A DNA stretch of 64,000 bases from Cryobacterium aureum (GCF_002954245.1 NZ_PPTG01000048.1:186001-250000), one strand, 5' to 3'; positions 49,879 through 58,693 are shown, counted from the first letter of the stretch. Program-made: numbers and translations. The notes: generated by a model not told the origin, from the sequence alone.

Positions 49879-50991
49879 CTAGCGGGCCTGGGCAATGATC
49901 GCCTCGGCCACGGCCACCGCCTGGGAGACAGATTCGACCGAGTAGGCCGACTCGCCGAGCGAAAAAATCACGGTGCAGTAACCGGAGGGGTCGGCGCAGA
50001 CCTGGACGGCGTGCTCACCTTCGACGGCCCCCTCGAGCACGATCGGCGGCAATGCGGCCTGACTGTCCGGCTCCGTGATCATCGTGTCGACGATCGAGGC
50101 GAGACCATAGCCGACGTGGATCGAAGTGCCCAAAACGCCGTCGGCGCGCACGTCGCACCGAAACAACCCTGCGGCCTCTGACACGAAGCCGTCGAAGTAG
50201 ACCGGATTCATGTTTGACGAGTCGAAGATTTCGTACTCGAGCGAGTCGACGTCGAGGGCCATGGCGATGCCCTGCGGCTTGAGCGCGCCGGTGCAGGCCG
50301 GTTCACGCGGGGTCAGGGCGACCGCCGGCCAGGCTAACTGGCTGGGTTCGGCATCCGTCAGAGTGGAATAAACGGATGCCGCGAGCGGCTGCATCTGCGC
50401 TACGATCGCGTCGCTTGTCATGCCGACAAAGCGCTCATCGAGGGTGCCGAATGAGTTCGTGCTCATCGTGATTTCGACCCAGGCGTCACCGACCGGAGCC
50501 GAGATGAAACACCCGGCGTCGCCGCATCCGGTGGCCGCTTCGATGCCGTCGATGCTGGTAAGCGGGTCGGCCGGACCGTTGCCGGCATCGTTCGGCGCCC
50601 AAGAGTCGGCCGCGTCGGGCAGTACCTTGACGCTCAGGTAGGCCCAGTCGGAGTCGGCTCGGTGATCCATCGGATTGCCCGCCGCCATGCCGACTCGCCA
50701 GGAGCAGGACAGCCCGCCGAGGGCTGGGACGGCGTACTCGACCAGGAATGTCGATGGCTGCGTCGCGGCAACCGGGGTCGGCACGGTGCCGGCGGGATCC
50801 ACAAAGACGTTGGCAATGTCGCCCGGGGCCGCGATATCGTCGCAGCTGAGCGGGCTGGTGGCTGCGGCGGGCGTTGCGGTTGGCGTAGTCGTTGAAGTGG
50901 CCGCCGGTTCCGGCACCGGTTCGGCCGCGCACCCGCTGAGGGCGACGAAGGCGAGAAAAACAGTCGGCAGGATCAGGGTGCGGCGCAGCAT
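49879..50991 (-). CDS. Putative lipoprotein with duplicated Cys-containing domain
   Basis: A 370-residue predicted lipoprotein. The signal peptide ends in lipobox LSGC at residue ~21, followed by a Thr/Pro/Ala linker. The mature part has two similar halves with paired cysteines: SCDDIAAPGDIANVF with GLSCSWRVG, and EPACTGALKPQGI with LFRCDVRADG. A CGDAGC motif lies between. The layout recalls DUF3558-type actinobacterial lipoproteins, though I cannot confirm it. It is probably a surface or periplasmic-space binding protein. TAGGCT ends 6 nt before the ATG. Confidence 0.75.
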   Translation of the reverse strand: MLRRTLILPTVFLAFVALSGCAAEPVPEPAATSTTTPTATPAAATSPLSCDDIAAPGDIANVFVDPAGTVPTPVAATQPSTFLVEYAVPALGGLSCSWRVGMAAGNPMDHRADSDWAYLSVKVLPDAADSWAPNDAGNGPADPLTSIDGIEAATGCGDAGCFISAPVGDAWVEITMSTNSFGTLDERFVGMTSDAIVAQMQPLAASVYSTLTDAEPSQLAWPAVALTPREPACTGALKPQGIAMALDVDSLEYEIFDSSNMNPVYFDGFVSEAAGLFRCDVRADGVLGTSIHVGYGLASIVDTMITEPDSQAALPPIVLEGAVEGEHAVQVCADPSGYCTVIFSLGESAYSVESVSQAVAVAEAIIAQAR

Positions 50992-50997
50992 CCAGTC

Positions 50998-51003
50998 AGC
51001 CTA
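50998..51003 (-). promoter_or_regulatory. -10 element of the 50.9-kb lipoprotein gene, leaderless type
   Basis: TAGGCT on the minus strand ends 6 nt before the ATG at 50991. Confidence 0.5.
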
Positions 51004-51072
51004 ACAGGGGCGATTTTTGGCCCGTGACCTGTGCTTTCCTCGACATCACCCTGCACCAAGGCCCCCGCCCGA

Positions 51073-52620
51073 CTACCAGGCGCCGGGCTGGTAGTCCTTG
51101 AGGAAGACCCCGTAGAGGTCCTCGCCGGCCTCGCCGCGCACGATCGGGTCGTAAACCCGGGCGGCGCCGTCGACCAGGTCGAGCGGGGCGTGAAAGCCCT
51201 CCTCGGCGAGCCGCACCTTGGTGGGGTGTGGGCGTTCGTCGGTGATCCAGCCGGTATCGACGCTCGTCATGAGAATGCGATCGGAGAGCATCTCTTTCGC
51301 GCTCGTGCGGGTGAGCATGTTGAGCGCTGCCTTGGCCATGTTGGTGTGCGGATGGCCAGGCCCCTTGTAGCCCCGACCGAACACACCCTCCATTGCGGAC
51401 ACGTTCACGATGTAGGTGCGCCGGGCAGCGGATGCCGTGAGCGACGCCCGCAGTCGGCTCACCAACAAGAATGGTGCTGTCGTATTGCACAGCTGCACTT
51501 CGAGCATCTCGAGCGGATCGACGTCTTCGACGTTCGCGGTCCAGCTGTTGACCTCGTGCAGGTCGGGCACAAGCCCGCCGGCATCGATCGCGGTGCCGGC
51601 AGCGAGACGCTCCAGTGACGAGGACCCGCTCGCGAGGGCGAGGCGGGTGAGGTCATCCGCAGTGAGTGCACCGGCACCGGAGGCGGCCGCGAGCAGCGGA
51701 TGCCCTGACACCGACGCCGCCAAGGCGAGCGGATGCGCATCGTTGGTGTGCCCGAACGACACGATCTCCGGTAGCGGGCCGTCGGGAAGCGGAGAATCCT
51801 CGGCTTCGACCAGGGGGGAGTAGGAGCCGCGCGAGCGCCGCACGGTCTGCGCGGCGTTGTTGATGAGAATGTCGAGCGGGCCCTGGGCGGCGACCGAATC
51901 GGCCAGGGCGATCACCTGCGCCGGGTCGCGCAGGTCGATGCCGACGATGCGCAGTCGGTGTAGCCAATCCTTGGAGTCGGGCATGGCTGTGAACCGTCGC
52001 ACCGCGTCGCGCGGAAAGCGGGTGGTGACGGTGGTGTGGGCGCCGTCGCGCAGCAGGCGCAGGGCGATATACATGCCGATCTTGGCGCGGCCGCCGGTGA
52101 GCAGTGCGCGCTTGCCGGTGAGGTCGGTGCGAGCGTCACGCTTGGCGTGGCTCGACAGCGCGCAGCTCGGACAGAGCTGGTGGTAGAAGGCGTCGACCAC
52201 GGTGTACTTCTGCTTGCAGATATAACAGGCGCGCGGAACGAGCAGTTCGCCGGCGGTGGCCGCGCTGGTGCCGAGTGAGAGTTGGGCGCCGCGGGTCTCG
52301 TCGTCGATGCGGGTGGGCGCGCCGGTGGCGGTGGCGGCGATGACGCTGCGATCAGCGTCGGCGATGACCGCGCGTTTCTCGAGGCGGCGCGACATCTTGA
52401 CCGACTTGAACATCTTGGCGGTGGCCTGGCGCACGGTGACGAAGTCGGCGCTGTCCGGGTCGACGTCGCTGAGGGAGGCCAGCACCCGCAGGGTCACGGA
52501 GAGGTCGTGCGGGTCGATGGCGAGGAATTCCGGGCCGGATGATTCCTGGTCAGCGGCCGGCACGTCCGACTCGGCTCGTGCTCTGCCGGTGGGCGCAGTG
52601 GTGGAGGGCGCGGTGGTCAT
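51073..52620 (-). CDS. Zinc-ribbon SDR-family protein
   Basis: A 515-residue protein. After an N-terminal domain (~1-125), a C4 zinc ribbon is formed by C132-x2-C135-x14-C150-x2-C153. A classical short-chain dehydrogenase domain follows: LLTGGRAKIGMYIALRLL (NAD(P) loop, ~175-183), INNAAQTV, and IVNVSAMEGVFG with the Ser. The usual YxxxK is replaced by TNMAK in HPHTNMAKAAL. A Gly-Tyr lies nearby (GRGYKG), so catalysis may be altered or lost. It may be a nucleotide-sensing protein more than a reductase. TAGAAT ends 6 nt before the ATG. Confidence 0.8.
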   Translation of the reverse strand: MTTAPSTTAPTGRARAESDVPAADQESSGPEFLAIDPHDLSVTLRVLASLSDVDPDSADFVTVRQATAKMFKSVKMSRRLEKRAVIADADRSVIAATATGAPTRIDDETRGAQLSLGTSAATAGELLVPRACYICKQKYTVVDAFYHQLCPSCALSSHAKRDARTDLTGKRALLTGGRAKIGMYIALRLLRDGAHTTVTTRFPRDAVRRFTAMPDSKDWLHRLRIVGIDLRDPAQVIALADSVAAQGPLDILINNAAQTVRRSRGSYSPLVEAEDSPLPDGPLPEIVSFGHTNDAHPLALAASVSGHPLLAAASGAGALTADDLTRLALASGSSSLERLAAGTAIDAGGLVPDLHEVNSWTANVEDVDPLEMLEVQLCNTTAPFLLVSRLRASLTASAARRTYIVNVSAMEGVFGRGYKGPGHPHTNMAKAALNMLTRTSAKEMLSDRILMTSVDTGWITDERPHPTKVRLAEEGFHAPLDLVDGAARVYDPIVRGEAGEDLYGVFLKDYQPGAW

Positions 52621-52626
52621 TCGAGG

Positions 52627-52632
52627 ATTCTA
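52627..52632 (-). promoter_or_regulatory. -10 element of the zinc-ribbon SDR gene, leaderless type
   Basis: TAGAAT on the minus strand ends 6 nt before the ATG at 52620. Confidence 0.5.
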
Positions 52633-52693
52633 CGCGGGGTGACTGTGAGCATCCGTCTACGCGTTCGTGACCGAAGGCGGCTACGCCGGCGCG

Positions 52694-54268
52694 CTAGAGC
52701 TTCGCCGGTTCGTGAATGGGGATGGCGTTGGTCGGCGGCTCGAAGGTGTGGTCGAACGGCATCTCGTCGGTGTCGAGCAGAGGGTTGTCATCCTGCGTCT
52801 TGACCAGTTCGTGCGCTTCCTTGTCGGTGTTCACGCTCGGCATGGAGCCGGGCAGTGGGCGGTTGGCCGATTCGCGCAGGAAAAAGATCGCGATCGCGCC
52901 GATGAACGAGGTACCCATGAGGTAGAACGCCGGCATCAGGTCGTTGCCGGTGCCAACGATGAGTGCCGCGATGATGAACGGCGTGGTGCCGCCGAAGATG
53001 GCCACCGCGAAATTGTACGAAATGCCCATGGCGCCATAACGGCTGGCCGTCGGGAACATCGCCGGCAGCGCTGAAGCGAGGTTGGAGACGTAGAACGTGA
53101 CCGGGAACGCGATGAGCGCCAGGCCCAGCAGGGTCGACCAGATATCACCGATACCGATAAGCAGGAAGGCCGGGTACGACAGCACGACCGTGCTGACGGC
53201 TCCGATCCAGAGCACCGGGCGACGTCCGATGCGGTCGGAGAGTCGGCCGGCCAGCGGGATGCACAGCGCCATCGCCACGAGAATGGGAATGGTCAGCGCC
53301 GTACCGTGCAGCTCGTCATAGCCCTTGTTCTCGGTGAGATAGGTGGGCATATAGGAGGTCAGCGCGTAGCCGACGGTGTTCGCCGCGGCGACCAGAATCA
53401 TCGCGATGATGATGTTGCGCCAGTACGCCTTGAAGATAGCGATCGGGCCCTTGGGCGTGTCGGCCGTGGCACCGAGGGGGTTCTTCTGAGCTTCCTCCTG
53501 CGCGTCGAGCGTGGCCTGGAAAGCGGGGGACTCGTCGATCTTCATACGGAAGTAGATGGCGATCAGGCCGAGCGGCCCGGCGATGAGGAATGGAAGGCGC
53601 CAGCCCCAGTCCTCCATCACCTCCTGACCGAGCATGAGCTGCAGCACCGACACGAGTGAGGCACCGATAGCGAAACCGAGGTAGCTGCCCATGTCGAGAA
53701 AGCTCGCGAAGTAGCCGCGCTGTTTGTCGGGCGCGTGCTCGCTCACGAAGGTCGTCGCCCCGGCGTACTCGCCACCGGTGGAGAAACCCTGCACCAGCTT
53801 GACGAACACCAGCAGCACCGCCGCCCAGACACCGACCTGCGCATACCCGGGCAATACTCCGACGGCGAACGTTGAGGCGGCCATCAGAATCAGCGTGGTC
53901 GCGAGCACCTTCTGGCGCCCGATTCGGTCACCGAGCCAGCCGAAGAACACGCCGCCCAGTGGGCGGGCGAAAAAGGTGGCGGCAAACGTGCCGAGCAGAA
54001 ACAGGGTTTGAACGGATGCATCCGCCTCCGGCAGAAAGACCGGACCCATCGTCGTGATGAGGTACCCGAAGATCCCTACGTCGTACCACTCCATGGTGTT
54101 TCCCACGATGGTGCCGCCGAGGGCGCGCTTCATGATGGGTTTATCGACGACGTTGACGTCGGACACGGCGATGCGGCGGCGGCGAAGAGCCTTCACGGGC
54201 TTGGCCAGGGCGACCGAGGCGCTCGTGGCGCCGAGATGCGGCTTGGACGTGCTTCGATCAGTGGGCAT
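52694..54268 (-). CDS. proP: MHS-family MFS transporter, ProP-like
   Basis: A 524-residue proton symporter of the metabolite:H+ symporter group with 12 membrane spans. GNTMEWYDVGIFGYL starts the first span, and GDRIGRQKVL and GRLSDRIGRRPVL are the two loop motifs of the superfamily. LVQGFSTGGEYAGATTFVSE is typical of ProP and its osmolyte/proline/betaine relatives. Substrate is a compatible solute or dicarboxylate by family; ProP is the best single guess. The C-terminal ~60 residues are acidic and without a coiled-coil. GGGAGA precedes the ATG. Confidence 0.88.
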   Translation of the reverse strand: MPTDRSTSKPHLGATSASVALAKPVKALRRRRIAVSDVNVVDKPIMKRALGGTIVGNTMEWYDVGIFGYLITTMGPVFLPEADASVQTLFLLGTFAATFFARPLGGVFFGWLGDRIGRQKVLATTLILMAASTFAVGVLPGYAQVGVWAAVLLVFVKLVQGFSTGGEYAGATTFVSEHAPDKQRGYFASFLDMGSYLGFAIGASLVSVLQLMLGQEVMEDWGWRLPFLIAGPLGLIAIYFRMKIDESPAFQATLDAQEEAQKNPLGATADTPKGPIAIFKAYWRNIIIAMILVAAANTVGYALTSYMPTYLTENKGYDELHGTALTIPILVAMALCIPLAGRLSDRIGRRPVLWIGAVSTVVLSYPAFLLIGIGDIWSTLLGLALIAFPVTFYVSNLASALPAMFPTASRYGAMGISYNFAVAIFGGTTPFIIAALIVGTGNDLMPAFYLMGTSFIGAIAIFFLRESANRPLPGSMPSVNTDKEAHELVKTQDDNPLLDTDEMPFDHTFEPPTNAIPIHEPAKL

Positions 54269-54350
54269 AAGAATTTCTCCCGTGGAGATATTGTGCTGCG
54301 GTGACAGAGCTGTCCTGCGTCTTACAGATGTTTTTTACAATTTATCAAGA

Positions 54351-54369
54351 ATACCCCCCAATGGGGGAT
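54351..54369. promoter_or_regulatory. C/G-tract palindrome between proP-like and DsbA-like genes
   Basis: ATACCCCCCAATGGGGGAT has two opposed C/G tracts with A+T ends, the general look of CsoR/RcnR-family operators. It lies in the shared upstream region of two divergent genes. No such regulator gene is in the window. Confidence 0.35.
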
Positions 54370-54420
54370 GACACCTAAATGCCAAGGTTTAATTTCGGGA
54401 AGGATGCAGGAAGTCCCGCC

Positions 54421-54426
54421 TAGGCT
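54421..54426 (+). promoter_or_regulatory. -10 element of the DsbA-like gene, leaderless type
   Basis: TAGGCT ends 6 nt before the ATG at 54433. Confidence 0.5.
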
Positions 54427-54432
54427 GATGGA

Positions 54433-55068
54433 ATGACTGATTCTGTAGATTTCTGGTTTGACCCCTCGTGCCCGTGGGCTTGGATGACCTCCCGCTGGGT
54501 CGATGAGGTTGCCCGCCTGCGTGAATTCGACGTGACCTGGCACGTGATGAGCCTCGCCGTTCTGAACGAAGACCAAGACGTCAGCGAGGAATACGCAGCC
54601 TTCTTCCCGCGGGCGCTCAAGTACACCCGCCTCGTGACCGCGGCCAACGAACTGCACGGCCAGCCCATGGTTAAGGCACTCTACGACGCGCTCGGCACCC
54701 AGATTCACCCGGGCGGCAACCGCAATCCCGACGAGGTCATTCCGGCCGCGCTCGCCGAGGTGGGCCTGCCGGCGAACTTCGCCGCCTACGCGGACAGCGA
54801 AGAGTACGACGCCGAGATGCGCGCCAGCCACTTCGACGGCATCAACCGGGTCGGCCAGGATGTCGGCACCCCGGTGATCGCGGTCAACGGCGTTGCCTTC
54901 TTCGGCCCGGTCATTTCCCCGGCGCCCATGGGGGACGACGCTCTCAAACTCTGGGACGGCGTCGTGGCGCTCGCGAGCTACGACGGATTCTTTGAGCTCA
55001 AGCGCAGCCGCACCCGCGAGCCGATATTCGTGCAGCCGCAGGTCAGCACATCGGTCATCACTAAATAG
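54433..55068 (+). CDS. DsbA-family protein, mycothiol-dependent nitroreductase-like
   Basis: A 211-residue thioredoxin-fold protein with a helical insert. FWFDPSCPWAWMTSRWVDEV near residues 7-26 places the active site as CPWA, with only the first cysteine kept. VGTPVIAVNG holds the cis-Pro. By pattern it belongs with Rv2466c-type mycothiol-dependent oxidoreductases, which use CPWC. A one-Cys form would work by a mycothiol-mixed disulphide (inference). The gene lies 9 bp upstream of rpiB, but that gene has its own -10. Confidence 0.85.
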   Translation: MTDSVDFWFDPSCPWAWMTSRWVDEVARLREFDVTWHVMSLAVLNEDQDVSEEYAAFFPRALKYTRLVTAANELHGQPMVKALYDALGTQIHPGGNRNPDEVIPAALAEVGLPANFAAYADSEEYDAEMRASHFDGINRVGQDVGTPVIAVNGVAFFGPVISPAPMGDDALKLWDGVVALASYDGFFELKRSRTREPIFVQPQVSTSVITK

Positions 55069-55071
55069 ACT
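55066..55071 (+). promoter_or_regulatory. -10 element of rpiB, leaderless type
   Basis: TAGACT ends 6 nt before the rpiB ATG. It overlaps the stop codon of the preceding gene. Confidence 0.5.
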
Positions 55072-55077
55072 GCTCAC

Positions 55078-55569
55078 ATGCGCATCCACATCGCCACGGA
55101 CCATGCCGGTCTCGACCTCAGCCACCACCTGATCACGCACCTACGTGCGGCCGGCCACGAGGTCATCGACCACGGGCCCCAGGCCTACGACGCCCTCGAC
55201 GATTACCCCGCGTTCTGCATCAATGCAGCGCAGGCCACCGTTGACGACCTCGAGGGAGGCATTGAAGCGCTCGGCGTCGTGTTCGGGGGTTCCGGCAACG
55301 GCGAGCAGATGGCCGCCAACAAGGTGACCGGAGCCCGCGCCGCCCTGGTTTGGAACCTCTCCACGGCCAGGCTCGCCCGCGAACACAACGACGCAAATGT
55401 CATCTCGATCGGTGCCCGCGAGCACACCATCGCGGAGGCCACCGGCTTCATCGACGCGTTTATCGCGGAGCCTTTCAGCGACGAGGAGCGCCACGTGCGT
55501 CGCATCCGCCAGCTTGGTGAATATGAAGCCACGGGGATCATCGCAGGCAAGAACGTCGACGGCAAGTGA
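55078..55569 (+). CDS. rpiB: Ribose-5-phosphate isomerase B
   Basis: A 163-residue cytosolic enzyme that interconverts ribose 5-phosphate and ribulose 5-phosphate in the pentose phosphate pathway. HIATDHAGLDLSHHLITHL opens the fold, and VFGGSGNGEQMAANKVTGAR is the active-site loop. A Glu, not Cys, takes the base position, as in actinobacterial RpiB. RLAREHNDANVISIGAREH is also family-specific. The glycosylase gene starts 6 nt after its stop, so the pair is probably co-transcribed. Confidence 0.95.
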   Translation: MRIHIATDHAGLDLSHHLITHLRAAGHEVIDHGPQAYDALDDYPAFCINAAQATVDDLEGGIEALGVVFGGSGNGEQMAANKVTGARAALVWNLSTARLAREHNDANVISIGAREHTIAEATGFIDAFIAEPFSDEERHVRRIRQLGEYEATGIIAGKNVDGK

Positions 55570-55575
55570 GCTGAG

Positions 55576-56586
55576 GTGCCCGAAGGTCATTCCGTTCACC
55601 GCATCACCCGACAATTCCAGCGCAACTTCGTCGGGCACCGCGTCACCGTCTCGTCGCCGCAGGGCCGTTTTGTGGCCGGTGCCGCCCAGCTCAGTGGCCA
55701 CGCCATAACGGATGCCCGCGCCGTCGGTAAGCAGATGTTTCTCGAGTTCGACCACGGATTGTGGTTGCGCATCCACTTGGGGCTCTACGGCGCCTGGGAC
55801 TTCAGCGGCGAGATCCTGATGGATGCCACGATGGCCTCGGCCAACGGGCGGACGGGCCAGACCAACCAGCACGGCACCGACCTCGCGGCCGGGGCACCTC
55901 CGTTCGACGCGCCGACCTTCGATAGCAGTGGCGAGAACTCGATCTTCAGCATCGGAGCGCCCCGCCGCACCCGGGTGCGTATGTCGGAGCAGGAAAAGGA
56001 GATCGAGCTGGCCGACGTATTTCCGCCCGAACCGGTCGGGCAGGTGCGGGTGCGCCTCTTGAGCGACACGGTGTGCGCCGACCTGCGCGGTCCCACCGCG
56101 TGTGAGGTACTCGACCCAGCCCAGGTCGACGCCGTGATCGGTAAGCTCGGCCCCGACCCGGAACTGGACAACACTCCGGAGGCCGAGGAACGCTTTGTGA
56201 GTGTCGTGCGCAAGAAACCCACACCGATCGGTCGGCTTTTGATGGACCAGAGCGTGGTCAGCGGCATCGGCAACGTCTACCGCGCCGAGATGCTCTTTCG
56301 TGCCGGCCTCAACCCACACACCCCAGGCAAGGCCCTGAGCGACGAAACCGTGCGTGCGCTCTGGCAGGACTGGGCGCACCTGCTGCACATCGGTGTCGCC
56401 ACCGGCCAGATGATGACCATGGACAAGCTCGAGGGCGACGAGTATCGGCTGGCCATGAAGAATCGCGCAGACCGGCACTGGGTCTACAAGCGCGAAGGCC
56501 TGCCCTGCCGGATCTGCGGCACCCACATCGTGCTCGAAGAGATGGCGGCACGCAAACTGTACTGGTGCCCGCGCTGCCAGGCCTGA
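55576..56586 (+). CDS. nei: Fpg/Nei-family DNA glycosylase
   Basis: A 336-residue base-excision repair enzyme with AP-lyase activity on oxidised bases. The mature N-terminus PEGHSVHRI supplies the catalytic Pro and Glu. VVSGIGNVYRAEMLF is the helix-two-turns-helix, and the C-terminal zinc finger C-x2-C...C-x2-C (CRICG, WCPRC) is intact. It is longer than typical Nei (~270) because of a polar insertion near residues 85-125, between beta strands. GTG start is adopted, directly after rpiB, a linkage seen across Actinobacteria. Confidence 0.92.
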   Translation: MPEGHSVHRITRQFQRNFVGHRVTVSSPQGRFVAGAAQLSGHAITDARAVGKQMFLEFDHGLWLRIHLGLYGAWDFSGEILMDATMASANGRTGQTNQHGTDLAAGAPPFDAPTFDSSGENSIFSIGAPRRTRVRMSEQEKEIELADVFPPEPVGQVRVRLLSDTVCADLRGPTACEVLDPAQVDAVIGKLGPDPELDNTPEAEERFVSVVRKKPTPIGRLLMDQSVVSGIGNVYRAEMLFRAGLNPHTPGKALSDETVRALWQDWAHLLHIGVATGQMMTMDKLEGDEYRLAMKNRADRHWVYKREGLPCRICGTHIVLEEMAARKLYWCPRCQA

Positions 56587-56635
56587 CTGGTCCTGTGTGG
56601 TGTGACGGCGCCCGGCAGGGTGCGAAAATAGGGTC

Positions 56636-58228
56636 ATGATCCACAGTCGACTGGCCCGGCCGCGCCGTCGAGTGGCCACCATCATCAGCGGCACCGTCGT
56701 CGTCGCCGTGACACTCGCCGTCGGCCTGACCGCCTGCACCAACGACACCGGCGCCGGCGTGATCGATACCGTCGGGACCATCGATTTCGTGAACCCGCTC
56801 GCCATCCCGCCGTTGGCCGAATCGACCGTGAATACCGACGGGGAGCGAGTCTTCGACCTCACGGCGCAGAAGGGCTCGACCGAATTCACTCCCGGCGTCG
56901 CCACCGACACCTGGGGCTACAACGGTGGCTACCTCGGCCCGACCCTCGTCGCACAGCGCGGCGACGACGTGCGCATCAACGTCGGCAACGACCTCGATGA
57001 AGCCACGACCGTGCACTGGCACGGTATGAGCCTGCCCGCCGAAATGGATGGCGGCCCGCACCAGATGGTCGAACCCGGCGCCAGCTGGAGCCCGAATTTT
57101 ACGATCGACCAGCCAGCAGCGACCCTGTGGTACCACCCGCACCCCGACGGTAAGACCGAGCACCAGGTTGAAATGGGGCTGGCCGGTTTGTTCCTGCTGC
57201 AGGACGACGAAGAAGCCGCGCTCAACCTGCCGCGCAACTACGGCGTCGATGACATTCCCGTGGTGGTGCAGGACCGCCGCTTCGACGACAACGGTCAGTT
57301 CGTCACGGACGTGCGCGGCTACATCGGGCCGATCGGTGACCAGCTGCTGGTCAACGGCACCCTCGCGCCGTACCTCGACGTGACCAGCGACGTCGTACGC
57401 CTGCGCCTGGTCAACGGCTCCACCTCACGCCTGTACGACTTCGGGTTCAGCGACGAGCGCTCGTTCGACCTGATCGCAACCGACGGCGGACTGCTCGGCG
57501 AGGCGGCACCGATGGACGGCATCCGCTTGTCGCCGGGGGAACGCGCCGAGATTCTCGTGAAGGTGACCCCGGGCGAGACCGTGAAACTGCAGTCCACCCC
57601 GCCCGACCTCGGAACGTCCGCCAGCGCCGCGACGCGCAACGCCGGTGACGACACGCTCGACGTCATGGAACTGCGCGCTGCCGACACGCTCAGCAGCATC
57701 GGGGAGACCTCAAGCACCTTCGCGAGCATCGAACCGCTCGACCAAGCGGATGCCACAGCCGAACGTTCGTTCACTCTGAACGGTTACACGATCAACAATC
57801 GGCTGATGGACATGACCCGCATCGATGAGACCATCGAGGCTGGCGCGACGGAGGTGTGGACCGTCGACAATGCGATGCCGTTGCCGCACAACTTTCACGT
57901 ACACGGCGTGCAGTTTCAGGTGCTGCGGGTGGGCACCGAACAGCCGCCAGCCGAACTCTCTGGCTGGAAGGACACGATTTATCTCGAGCCCGGGGTGCGC
58001 TACGAACTCATTATGGAGTTCGCCCAATATAGCGATCCCGACTTTCCTTACATGTTCCACTGCCACATGCTGGCGCACGAAGACGCCGGAATGATGGGCC
58101 AGTTCGTGGTGGTCGAGCCCGGGGAGCAGGCCGGAACGCCACCGACCGCGCACGACGCGTTCGTGCCGGAACCTAACCTGGCGCTCGGCAGCGGGCCGCG
58201 CGTGCTCTCACCGGCCCACGGTCACTAG
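56636..58228 (+). CDS. Multicopper oxidase, CueO-like lipoprotein
   Basis: A 530-residue exported protein with lipobox LTAC near residue 34. The four copper motifs of multicopper oxidases are all present: HWHG, WYHPHPDG, HNFHVHGVQF and FHCHMLAHEDAGMM. The HCH and following Met mark the type 1 site and the others the trinuclear centre. It probably oxidises Cu(I), phenols or metal ions outside the membrane, using oxygen. An ATG directly after TAGGGTC is used; no strong ribosome site is visible. Separate from the nirK locus, but both need exported copper. Confidence 0.9.
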   Translation: MIHSRLARPRRRVATIISGTVVVAVTLAVGLTACTNDTGAGVIDTVGTIDFVNPLAIPPLAESTVNTDGERVFDLTAQKGSTEFTPGVATDTWGYNGGYLGPTLVAQRGDDVRINVGNDLDEATTVHWHGMSLPAEMDGGPHQMVEPGASWSPNFTIDQPAATLWYHPHPDGKTEHQVEMGLAGLFLLQDDEEAALNLPRNYGVDDIPVVVQDRRFDDNGQFVTDVRGYIGPIGDQLLVNGTLAPYLDVTSDVVRLRLVNGSTSRLYDFGFSDERSFDLIATDGGLLGEAAPMDGIRLSPGERAEILVKVTPGETVKLQSTPPDLGTSASAATRNAGDDTLDVMELRAADTLSSIGETSSTFASIEPLDQADATAERSFTLNGYTINNRLMDMTRIDETIEAGATEVWTVDNAMPLPHNFHVHGVQFQVLRVGTEQPPAELSGWKDTIYLEPGVRYELIMEFAQYSDPDFPYMFHCHMLAHEDAGMMGQFVVVEPGEQAGTPPTAHDAFVPEPNLALGSGPRVLSPAHGH

Positions 58229-58323
58229 CTGCGCTAGTCGAGCGCGAGCGAAGCGAACAGTCCCGACCCAGTCGGGGGTCTCGACGCGACCAGCACTGCG
58301 GAATCCGCCAATGAAAAATATAG

Positions 58324-58394
58324 AGGGGTCGACGGGAATCGAACCCGCGTCATAAGTTTGGAAAACTCAGGCTCTACCATTGAGCTACGACCCC
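58324..58394 (-). tRNA. tRNA-Gly (TCC)
   Basis: A 71-nt cloverleaf on the minus strand with acceptor GGGGTCG/CGACCCC, D arm AGCTC...GAGC, anticodon loop TTTCCAA giving TCC, and T arm GCGGGTTCGATTCCCGT. The discriminator is T. CCA is not encoded. Confidence 0.93.
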
Positions 58395-58576
58395 ACGCCC
58401 AACACTCGGGCACTGGAACAGCGTAGTACAAGAAACCGGGGGGCGTTTGCCAGTGCGGGCGCATCCGCTCGAAAGGCGTGCATTAGACTGGCGGAGGTCA
58501 ATCCGCCTGTCGCGAGCTAACGCCTGCGCCAACAGATTGATTCCCCAACAAAGTAGTACCAACGGATCGAAGGATC

Positions 58577-58650
58577 CGGGGCGTAGCTCAGCTTGGTAGA
58601 GCGCTCGTTTTGGGGGCGAGAAGTCGCAGGTTCAATTCCTGTCGCCCCGA
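58577..58650 (+). tRNA. tRNA-Pro (TGG)
   Basis: A 74-nt cloverleaf: acceptor CGGGGCG/CGCCCCG, D arm GCTC/GAGC, anticodon stem CTCGT/GCGAG around TTTGGGG giving TGG, and T arm GCAGG/CCTGT. Discriminator A. It lies 43 bp before tig. Confidence 0.93.
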
Positions 58651-58693
58651 CATTACCCGCAGCACACCGTTTCAAAACACAGGAGAGTCTCGA

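Noticed and set aside
58324-58650. tRNA pair as an integration site for a mobile element
   Set aside because: No integrase, no repeat of the tRNA 3' end and only core genes on the tig side.
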